Of a stretch of 44,998 nt of DNA, positions 38,827 to 44,998 are shown piece by piece; position 1 is the first letter of the stretch, and each line of letters opens with the position of its first letter. Position numbers and translations under genes: made by a program. This DNA is from an uncultured Prevotellaceae bacterium (GTDB taxonomy: Bacteria; Bacteroidota; Bacteroidia; Bacteroidales; Bacteroidaceae): NCBI GenBank assembly GCA_900318885.1, contig ONMN01000040.1, positions 1 through 44,998 on the forward strand. Reading direction: 5' to 3'. Under the pieces are notes generated by a model. It did not search any database. It was not told the origin of the DNA and saw nothing but the letters and a program-made list of their open reading frames with translations.

Positions 38827-40929
38827 ATGCAAAGTATTCTGCAACAAGACATACAATACTTGCCTGGGGTTGGTCCCAACAGGCGGAAGATGCTCAGCGA
38901 AGAGCTGGACATCCATACCTTTGGCGACTTGTTGCAGTATTATCCTTACAAACACGTCGACCGCAGCAGACTATACAGCATAGGCGAACTGAATGGCGAC
39001 ATGCCCTTCGTACAAGTGAAGGGCCACATCCTGAGTTTCGAGACCTTCAAGATGAGTGCCCGCAAAGAACGCGTCGTGGCGCACTTTACCGATGGTTCCG
39101 GAAAGGTGATGGACCTGACGTGGTTCAACGGAGGGAAATATGCCAAGCAGAGCTACGCCATTGGCAAAGAGTATATCGTCTTCGGACGTCCCAACGTCTA
39201 CAACGGACGCATCAACGTCACCCACCCCGACATCGACGCTGCAGAGAAACTGGAACTGTCGGCCATGGGCATGCAGCCTTATTACAACACGACGGAGAAG
39301 ATGAAGAAAATGGGGCTCAACTCCCGTTCTGTCGAGCGTCTGACGAAAGCGCTCCTCGACGTGCTCAAGGAGCCCTTGCCAGAGACCCTTCCTGATTTCA
39401 TCACCCAGAAGTTACACCTGATGAGCCGCGACGAGGCCCTACGGAAGATTCACTATCCGCAGAATGCCAAGGAACTGGAGCAGGCTCGCGTCCGACTGAA
39501 GTTCGAAGAACTGTTCTACGTGCAGCTGAACATATTAAGGTATGCCAGTGACCAACGACGGAAATACAGAGGGTATGTCTTCTCGCAAGTAGGCAACTGC
39601 TTCAACGATTTCTTCCACAACCATCTGCCCTTCTCATTGACTGAGGCACAGAAACGTGTCATCCGTGAAATCCGCAAGGATATGGGCAGTGGACGTCAGA
39701 TGAACCGTCTGTTGCAAGGCGACGTAGGTAGCGGAAAAACCCTCGTCGCGCTGATGTCGATGCTCATCGCACTGGACAACGGCTACCAGGCCTGCATCAT
39801 GGCTCCTACGGAAATTCTGGCCGAGCAACACCTCAAGACCATCATGGACTTCCTGCAGGGCATGGACATCCGTGTGGCCTTGTTGACAGGCATCGTGAAA
39901 GGCAAGCGCCGTCAGGAAATTCTCGACGGATTGTTGGATGGCACTGTGCAAATTCTGGTAGGTACCCATGCCGTCATCGAGGATACTGTGCAATTCGCAC
40001 GGTTAGGTTTTGTGGTTGTCGACGAACAGCACCGCTTTGGCGTTGCCCAGCGTGCCAAGCTATGGAACAAAAGCACAAACCCGCCCCACGTGCTCGTCAT
40101 GACGGCAACACCCATTCCCCGCACGCTCGCAATGACGCTCTATGGCGACCTCGACGTCTCTGTTATCGACGAACTGCCGCCTGGCCGCAAGCCCATCGTC
40201 ACGCAACATGTGTACGACCGTTCCCTGCCCTCGCTCTACGACGGCATCCGCCAGCAAGTTCACCAGGGTCGCCAGGTGTATATCGTCTTCCCACTCATCG
40301 AGGAAAGCGAGAAAATCGACCTCAAAAACCTCGAAGATGGTTTCGAAGTGTTAAAACAAGTTTTTCCGGAATTTCGCTTAAGCAAGGTTCACGGCAAGAT
40401 GAAACCTGCTGAAAAGGAGGCCGAGATGCAACGCTTTGTCAAGGGCGAAACACAGATCCTCGTGGCCACCACAGTCATCGAGGTTGGCGTCAATGTGCCC
40501 AACGCTTCCGTGATGGTTATTCTCGAAGCCCAGCGATTCGGACTCGCCCAACTTCATCAGCTCCGCGGACGCGTCGGACGTGGTGCCGATCAGTCGTACT
40601 GCATCCTTGTCACCTGTTTCGAACTGTCTGCCGATACGCGTAAGCGTATCGATATTATGTGCGAAACCAATGACGGCTTCCGTATTGCCGAGGCCGACCT
40701 GAAGCTGCGCGGGCCTGGTGACCTCGAAGGAACCCAGCAAAGCGGCATGGCTTTCGACTTGAAAATTGCTGACATCGCACGCGACGGACAGCTCGTTCAG
40801 ATGGCTCGCGACGAAGCACAAATCATCATCGACGACGACCCCACCTGCACCTCAGAACGCTATGCGATTTTGTGGCGCAGACTGCGTGAATTGCGCAAAA
40901 CAAACATCAATTGGGCGGCCATTTCATAG
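38827..40929 (+). CDS. recG: ATP-dependent DNA helicase RecG
   Basis: 700 residues, full length. The N-terminal wedge (OB-fold) domain begins IQYLPGVGPNRRKMLSEELDIHTFGDLLQYYPYKHVDRS. Helicase motifs follow: Walker A LLQGDVGSGKTLVALM, APTEILAEQH, DEQHRFGVAQR, TATPIPRTLAMT, VIEVGVNVPNASVM and QLRGRVGRGADQSYCIL, with the RecG tail GFRIAEADLKLRGPGDLEGTQQSG. It remodels stalled forks and Holliday junctions. The 119 bp after it hold a promoter for the M23 gene. Confidence 0.98.
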   Translation: MQSILQQDIQYLPGVGPNRRKMLSEELDIHTFGDLLQYYPYKHVDRSRLYSIGELNGDMPFVQVKGHILSFETFKMSARKERVVAHFTDGSGKVMDLTWFNGGKYAKQSYAIGKEYIVFGRPNVYNGRINVTHPDIDAAEKLELSAMGMQPYYNTTEKMKKMGLNSRSVERLTKALLDVLKEPLPETLPDFITQKLHLMSRDEALRKIHYPQNAKELEQARVRLKFEELFYVQLNILRYASDQRRKYRGYVFSQVGNCFNDFFHNHLPFSLTEAQKRVIREIRKDMGSGRQMNRLLQGDVGSGKTLVALMSMLIALDNGYQACIMAPTEILAEQHLKTIMDFLQGMDIRVALLTGIVKGKRRQEILDGLLDGTVQILVGTHAVIEDTVQFARLGFVVVDEQHRFGVAQRAKLWNKSTNPPHVLVMTATPIPRTLAMTLYGDLDVSVIDELPPGRKPIVTQHVYDRSLPSLYDGIRQQVHQGRQVYIVFPLIEESEKIDLKNLEDGFEVLKQVFPEFRLSKVHGKMKPAEKEAEMQRFVKGETQILVATTVIEVGVNVPNASVMVILEAQRFGLAQLHQLRGRVGRGADQSYCILVTCFELSADTRKRIDIMCETNDGFRIAEADLKLRGPGDLEGTQQSGMAFDLKIADIARDGQLVQMARDEAQIIIDDDPTCTSERYAILWRRLRELRKTNINWAAIS

Positions 40930-41003
40930 ACCTTTAAGTGTTAAAACACACAAATAAACCTTAAACGTTTCGTAATAAGTGCTTGATTTCGAACATTTTT
41001 TAT

Positions 41004-41011
41004 TACCTTTG
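41004..41011 (+). promoter_or_regulatory. Promoter box TACCTTTG of the M23/LysM gene
   Basis: ATTACCTTTGCATCG is an exact match, 37 bp before the ATG at 41049. It argues against a longer in-frame reading that begins upstream at 40983. Confidence 0.8.
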
Positions 41012-41048
41012 CATCGAATTTTTACCTCAAAAGAATAAAATTAGGATA

Positions 41049-41936
41049 ATGAAGATATTAAAAACACTTGCATTTCTGGCTTTAGCAACAATGAGTTCAC
41101 TCCCCACAATGGGACAAGATCTATTGGCACGCCAGGCTCCTATTGACACGAAAATGAAGGCAGTGGACAGCGTCGCACTGCATCGACTGATAGAGACGGA
41201 AAGCTACTATGAAGCTCCTGCCGCCGACTTATACGACGATTGGGACAACACACATGCTCACAGCCATGCAACAGAACTGCCCGATACGTTCCGCATTTCC
41301 CTGAAGAATTTCTGCATGCCCACCGACAGCCGCGTGCTCACCTCGAACTTCGGTTCATATATTGGCGACACCATCCGTGCAGCCTTCGACGGCCGTGTAC
41401 GTGTCGTTCGCTACGAGGGTCGCGGCTATGGTAAGTACGTCGTCATCCGTCACGACAACGGACTGGAGACCTACTACGCCCACTTGTCAAAGCAACTGGT
41501 TTCTGAGGATCAGGACGTTCGTGCCGGCGATCCTATCGGACTGGGTGGTAACACTGGTCGTAGCACGGGTTCACACCTGCATTTCGAAACTCGTCTCTGC
41601 GGCATGGCTCTGAATCCTGCTCTGATGTTCGACTTCCGCAATCAGGACGTTGTCGATGACTACTTCACCTTCCACAAGTCCTCCTATCAGCGCGAGTCGC
41701 AGATTGCCACTCGTCTGCGTGGTGCCAACGTTGGTTCTGGCGAAGATGTAGAATTGGCCACAGCAGCCCCTGCCGCCAGCTATGCTCAGGAGTCTCGTTT
41801 CCACAAGGTCAAGAAGGGTGAGACCCTCTTCTCGATTGCCAAGAAGCGTGGCACGACGGTGGACACCATCATGAAGCTGAACCACCTGAAGAAGAATGCC
41901 AAGCTGAAGGCCGGTCAGATTCTGAAGTTCAACTAA
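41049..41936 (+). CDS. M23 (LytM-type) peptidase with LysM domain, first zinc motif missing
   Basis: 295 residues: signal peptide MKILKTLAFLALATMSSLPTMGQ, an M23 domain at about 95-210, and a C-terminal LysM domain (FHKVKKGETLFSIAKKRGTTVDTIMKLNHL). The M23 part keeps YGKYVVIRHDNGLETYYAHLSK and the GSHLHFETR zinc/catalytic motif. It goes from VLTSNFG straight to SYIGDTIRAAFDG. The intervening YR....HxGxD segment (about 18-20 residues) that carries the first zinc His and Asp is absent. The join is in frame near 41356. As written, the protein should not bind zinc normally and could at best act as a LytM-like regulator. A small sequence error is an equal possibility. Confidence 0.85.
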   Translation: MKILKTLAFLALATMSSLPTMGQDLLARQAPIDTKMKAVDSVALHRLIETESYYEAPAADLYDDWDNTHAHSHATELPDTFRISLKNFCMPTDSRVLTSNFGSYIGDTIRAAFDGRVRVVRYEGRGYGKYVVIRHDNGLETYYAHLSKQLVSEDQDVRAGDPIGLGGNTGRSTGSHLHFETRLCGMALNPALMFDFRNQDVVDDYFTFHKSSYQRESQIATRLRGANVGSGEDVELATAAPAASYAQESRFHKVKKGETLFSIAKKRGTTVDTIMKLNHLKKNAKLKAGQILKFN

Positions 41937-41959
41937 GCACAAGATTATTGCAACAACAT

Positions 41960-41989
41960 AAAAGCGGACAATTTGGTTTGTCCGCTTTT
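41960..41989. terminator. Rho-independent terminator after the M23/LysM gene
   Basis: AAAAGCGGACAA (41960-41971) pairs with TTGTCCGCTTTT (41978-41989), with A and T tracts on both sides. It can serve the convergent AlbA_2 gene as well. Confidence 0.85.
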
Positions 41990-42027
41990 TCTTTGCATGC
42001 AAGAGGCTTGTTTTAGCACCTCGGTCT

Positions 42028-42654
42028 TTAGGCCATAGAAAACAGGAACTGCTGGTTGACGTATTCACAGCGGACATTGCCGAAGCGGATGAGGCGCGCC
42101 AGCAGGTTGATGACCTTATGGCGGGGAAGACGTGAGAGGCGGACAATACGGTTCAGGGGCAACTGGCCTTCAATGGCATCCAGCAACAGGCGGATGTCGT
42201 CGTCGTAGGTAATCATAACACCTTGCGGTTTCTGCGCCTCACGCCAGAGAGCAAGATGAACGGGCGAAGCCACGATGTTCTCGTCATTTATGCGGATATA
42301 GGCGCGCTTGCGGCCGTCTTCGTCCAGCGCACAAACAGGGCGTCTGCCAGAAGGCGAGACGGTAGCGATGACTATGGTACGCTTGTCCACATGGTAAGTG
42401 TCGAACTTGATGCTCGCTTCGGGCTTACAGAATTTGTAGGCTGCCTGATGCATCATGTATATCTCCTCTTCGCTACGCACACCTGAGAGATGACCGTCGT
42501 CGCGAACGCCAATGAGCAGCCGCCCGCCGTCAGTATTGGCAAAAGCCGATACCGACTTAGCCAACTTACAAGCATCAGCCACACGGTATTTAAAGTCCTG
42601 CTGCTGGTGCTCCCCCTCCCGAATAAGCCTCAGAAGATACCCCTTGTCGTCCAT
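42028..42654 (-). CDS. AlbA_2/schlafen-type putative DNA-binding protein
   Basis: 208 residues from ATG 42654 (MDDKGYLLRLIREGEHQQQDFKYRVADACKLAKSVSAFANTDGGRLLIGVRDDGHLSGV), the AlbA_2 domain seen in transcription-related and defence-related proteins. The middle, YIRINDENIVASPVHLALWREAQ, is also family-like, and the C-terminus looks like a winged helix (LPLNRIVRLSRLPRHKVINLLARLIRFGNVRCEYVNQQFLF). Upstream in-frame codons lie before the promoter box at 42663-42670 and are rejected. The ATG is only about 8 nt from that box, so the mRNA may be nearly leaderless. Function unknown. Confidence 0.8.
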   Translation of the reverse strand: MDDKGYLLRLIREGEHQQQDFKYRVADACKLAKSVSAFANTDGGRLLIGVRDDGHLSGVRSEEEIYMMHQAAYKFCKPEASIKFDTYHVDKRTIVIATVSPSGRRPVCALDEDGRKRAYIRINDENIVASPVHLALWREAQKPQGVMITYDDDIRLLLDAIEGQLPLNRIVRLSRLPRHKVINLLARLIRFGNVRCEYVNQQFLFSMA

Positions 42655-42662
42655 ACGCTCTG

Positions 42663-42670
42663 CAAAGATA
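42663..42670 (-). promoter_or_regulatory. Promoter box TATCTTTG (minus strand) of the AlbA_2 gene
   Basis: CAAAGATA on the plus strand reads TATCTTTG on the minus strand. Only 8 nt separate it from the ATG at 42654. The stretch 42671-42898 upstream is AT-rich and shows no gene. Confidence 0.7.
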
Positions 42671-42898
42671 CAACAAAAACACGAAGAAACAAAGGAAAAC
42701 CAAAATAAATGATAGGGCAACTGACTTATTCCCACGGAGGGAATGTTTTAGCACAAATAAGGCAGCCTTATTGAGAATTAAGCGTGCATTACATTCGCTG
42801 CTCAAAAATTTGTGCCAGTCGAATGACACAATTAGCCGGTTTTGTGCAGTTTTGTGAAGATTTTCGTATAAAAATGTTTTACTTTCAATTATTCTTCA

Positions 42899-42906
42899 TA
42901 TCTTTG
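42899..42906 (+). promoter_or_regulatory. Promoter box TATCTTTG in front of the AT-rich orphan genes
   Basis: CATATCTTTGTGC is an exact TAnnTTTG match, 43 bp before the small ORF at 42950. It probably drives the three genes through 44386. Confidence 0.7.
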
Positions 42907-42949
42907 TGCACGATATGCCCCATGTTGGGCGAGAATAACTAAAAGCAAT

Positions 42950-43066
42950 ATGAATATACAACGCTATAACAGGCTAAAGGCTGCGAATGAGCGAGTGCAG
43001 AGTGTAGTTCACTTAGACTCTGCCAAGAGCATAAAACAAGCAATTTTTAAACAATTATTTGAATAG
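42950..43066 (+). CDS. Small 38-residue ORF, unknown
   Basis: It starts ATG 42950 and reads MNIQRYNRLKAANERVQSVV, ending KSIKQAIFKQLFE with TAG at 43064-43066. It lies directly after a good promoter box, is hydrophilic and helical, and has no signal peptide. It could be a leader peptide or a remnant of a larger gene. I do not recognise it. Confidence 0.4.
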   Translation: MNIQRYNRLKAANERVQSVVHLDSAKSIKQAIFKQLFE

Positions 43067-43073
43067 GATTAAT

Positions 43074-43580
43074 ATGGTAGAATTTCTTTTAATAATTTTC
43101 GTAATAGTAGTTTGTGTTTTGCTATTCGGAAAGGCAGATTCAAAAAAATATGTGCTTAATCAAGTAGGCCTTGATCTAAGTGAAAAGAACTATGAAAATA
43201 AGAAAGAAAATGAATTTGCCAAATATTGTGTAAAAGCAATGAAAGAGGCTGTTAGTGGGTATAATGTGGTCGGAAAAAATGAAATGGATTTTTTATATAA
43301 TCTTGACAATATACTAGATTTTGCATGTAGTGGCTTTAAGTATGAACACGATTATGATACGCCTAGCCCAAATCTTTACGTAAGATCTCACTATATTAAG
43401 TTCGCAAGCACTGTAGTAGGTAGAAGAATTGACGCTTTAAAAAAAGAAGATTCATCAGTGCTAATCTTAAATTGCAACTATGTTTCAAAACAAGATTTAA
43501 AAAAATATATTGATAAGTTGTGGGATAAATACCAATATCCTTGGCCTGAGGACTGGTTGAAGGAGGATAGTTTTCTATAA
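43074..43580 (+). CDS. Hypothetical protein with N-terminal membrane helix
   Basis: 168 residues from ATG 43074, which is preferred to a TTG five codons earlier. It starts with one hydrophobic helix (MVEFLLIIFVIVVCVLLFG), then a lysine-rich soluble part. No catalytic motif is seen. The codon use is strongly A/T-biased compared with the rest of the window. It lies 7 bp after the 38-residue ORF and 20 bp before the next gene. I do not recognise the family; such AT-rich membrane-anchored proteins sometimes act as immunity or antitoxin partners, but nothing here proves it. Confidence 0.6.
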   Translation: MVEFLLIIFVIVVCVLLFGKADSKKYVLNQVGLDLSEKNYENKKENEFAKYCVKAMKEAVSGYNVVGKNEMDFLYNLDNILDFACSGFKYEHDYDTPSPNLYVRSHYIKFASTVVGRRIDALKKEDSSVLILNCNYVSKQDLKKYIDKLWDKYQYPWPEDWLKEDSFL

Positions 43581-43600
43581 TTAAGACAATATTTTGCAGA

Positions 43601-44386
43601 ATGAAAAAAATATATTGGATTGTTATTTCTTTGGGTGTTTTGTCAATTACACTTGGCATTTTACTTACCATTAAGAGCATAGAATTAAAAAAATGGACTG
43701 GAGATGTTCCTGTAGAAGAGTTCTATGATAGGGATTATAGTGATAAATCATATCATATAAATGATTATCGAAACTATGGTTTTGGCCAAGGCACATATGA
43801 CAAAGAAAGCGGACTACTTATAAGAGAAAGGCATGAAGGTGATTTCTATTTTGAGCCTAAAATGGTCAGCAAAAGTAATGGTTTGAAAGTGGTTTTTAAT
43901 CTGATGTTTTTTAATTACGGAGAGAATTATCGTATCTTAAGTAACGTGAAAGATGACTTTATGATGTCGTTAGTAATAAACTTCATAAAAGAATTTCGTT
44001 ACAGCTTACTTGATAAATCTTCTGTATTACTGAAAGAAAAACTAAACAATAAAAAATATGGCGATGCAGGTCTAACGGACATTGTTTTGGACACTTACAA
44101 CCCAAAAACTTACAAGATAGAGAAAGAAGTACATAAGGATGTATTCGTTACCCCTCTCGCTCTTAAATATCTCCAGGACGCATCGAGTACTGGATGTCTA
44201 GTATTCTTTCAGTTTATAAAATCTGGCCCAGATAAATTTTCCCCAGATGTAGTTGTAAAAGAAGTTGTCGCTGTAGGTGATTATTTTAATACTTACATTT
44301 TTAAAGATCATTCTGATATGATATACACGAAATATGTAGTTGATGAGGCTTTTATGAAAGAATACATTACATTAGTGTCCCGTTAA
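43601..44386 (+). CDS. Hypothetical membrane-anchored protein ending in an IS terminus
   Basis: 261 residues: an N-terminal helix (MKKIYWIVISLGVLSITLGILLTI) and a hydrophilic, presumably extracytoplasmic part without recognised motifs. It is A/T-rich like the gene before it. The last codons (GTG TCC CGT TAA) belong to the palindrome 44377-44394 that marks the IS end. The native C-terminus has thus probably been cut off and replaced by VSR and a stop. The original length is unknown. Confidence 0.6.
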   Translation: MKKIYWIVISLGVLSITLGILLTIKSIELKKWTGDVPVEEFYDRDYSDKSYHINDYRNYGFGQGTYDKESGLLIRERHEGDFYFEPKMVSKSNGLKVVFNLMFFNYGENYRILSNVKDDFMMSLVINFIKEFRYSLLDKSSVLLKEKLNNKKYGDAGLTDIVLDTYNPKTYKIEKEVHKDVFVTPLALKYLQDASSTGCLVFFQFIKSGPDKFSPDVVVKEVVAVGDYFNTYIFKDHSDMIYTKYVVDEAFMKEYITLVSR

Positions 44387-44394
44387 AATGGGAC
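44377..44394. repeat. Palindrome at the presumed end of the IS4-type element
   Basis: GTCCC (44377-44381) and GGGAC (44390-44394) flank GTTAAAAT. It lies 12 bp from the transposase stop codon and overlaps the end of the orphan gene. It probably belongs to the terminal inverted repeat of the IS. The other end lies outside the window, so the repeat cannot be confirmed. Confidence 0.55.
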
Positions 44395-44405
44395 AAGTTT
44401 AAATA

Positions 44406-44998
44406 TTAATCAAATAGCCCCGGAATGAGGGGACCAAATTGATCTTTGACATCGTTGAAATTAGTCTTATCGAACAGGTCTCGTAAGTGAGTCTTGTCTG
44501 TCAATGAGATGCTAAGAATCTGCAAGACCTCATAGGTCGAGCGTTCCAATCGCATATCATGTTGGACAATAGCCACGAGACAGTAAGTGATAATGGCCAC
44601 ACTGATTTGTATGCGGACAGCATTCTCCGTCGTACCCCAAAATCTCTTTATTTTTAGATGCTGTTTGAGCCATTTGAAGAATAGTTCTACCAGCCATCTT
44701 TTCTTATAGAGATTTGCGACATCCAATGCGGAAAGATGCTTTGCATTCGTCAGGAAAGTGAACTCTTCTCGGAGAGATAACCAGTCAGTTTTACTTCTGC
44801 ATCTGTCAGCACGTTCTTAGGCATTCTTCGCTTCCATTTGACTATCTTGTATTTCAGGTTTGTTTTGGCTCTGACAACAAAGAAAGACTCTGTAAGGTGT
44901 ATTCTGTAGAGTTCCCTGAATGAGTCGTAAGCCCTATCGAATACGTAGTAAGCATTTGGCTCACAGGAAATTGAAGACATTGCCGTTGAATCATGCTT
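44406..44998 (-). mobile_element. IS4-family transposase, 3' part, frame-broken
   Basis: The minus strand enters the window at 44998 in an open frame (KHDSTAMSSISCEPNAYYVFDRAYDSFRELYRIHL, with the DDE-type DRAY aspartate) and reaches AEVKLTGYLSEK near 44780. There it loses the frame. Another frame continues TFLTNAKHLSALDVANLYKKRWLVELFFKWLKQHLKIKRFWG, which contains the IS4 signature Y-(2)-R-(3)-E-(6)-K, and ends GLFD at 44406. Roughly 20 residues between the two parts seem to be missing (near 44765-44775). The element is inactive as written. Its left end is at the palindrome 44377-44394. Confidence 0.85.

Noticed and set aside
1-44998. tRNA, rRNA and known riboswitches
   Set aside because: I looked through the intergenic regions for cloverleaf-like and conserved riboswitch elements and found none that I could support by eye.

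Overview
The window looks like a chromosome fragment from a Bacteroidales bacterium, most likely Prevotellaceae (Prevotella/Segatella-like). Evidence seen directly: nearly every promoter is the Bacteroidetes type, with a TAnnTTTG box (TATCTTTG, TACCTTTG, TACTTTTG) and no strong Shine-Dalgarno. There is a PorT-like protein, the 5'-nucleotidase is split into two genes, AICAR formyltransferase is stand-alone, and secreted carbohydrate enzymes end in the short LDGR...IYI-type tail common in this group. Genus-level placement is inference.

Layout. 1-750: end of a mobile-element-type gene cluster (primase/VirE-like C-terminus plus M15 peptidase). 847-5256: small membrane stress protein, then a partner-switching module (Cache-SpoIIE phosphatase-HATPase fusion plus a STAS antagonist) and an alginate-export-type barrel. 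5287-13868: a 2431-residue two-module NRPS (C-A-PCP-C-A-PCP-reductase) predicted to release a dipeptide aldehyde, followed by a broken MATE exporter gene. 13924-19338: alanine dehydrogenase, a pectate-lyase-like protein and a CE7 esterase. 19405-25306: broken ferredoxin gene, PorT, the two-gene 5'-nucleotidase, a damaged rplS, purH-type formyltransferase, a small basic protein and a GH53 galactanase. 25330-33325 (minus strand): a TolC/MFP/two-permease/ATPase MacB-type exporter, then a YtrA-type GntR/ABC cassette with a palindromic operator on its promoter. 33734-41936: TPR sensor kinase, nadK, pdxJ, DJ-1-like, a GxxExxY cassette inside inverted repeats, ispD, recG and an M23/LysM protein. 42028-44998: AlbA_2 protein, an AT-rich island of orphan genes and an IS4-type transposase.

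Two signals cut across the window. First, seven arrays of degenerate 7-bp tandem repeats with different unit sequences; five lie inside coding sequence (two in the SpoIIE fusion, three in the NRPS) and two are intergenic. Second, at least five and perhaps seven genes (M15, MATE, ferredoxin, rplS, GxxExxY, M23/LysM, IS4 transposase) appear to lack a short internal block of conserved sequence, usually with a frame change. Because rplS is normally essential, an assembly or sequence-processing artefact must be excluded before any of these is read as biology.

Functional picture: the NRPS is the main accessory system. The partner-switch proteins lie directly upstream in the same direction with short spacings (30 bp between barrel and NRPS), so co-transcription is possible. 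The PL1-like, CE7 and GH53 enzymes point to use of pectin and its galactan side chains.
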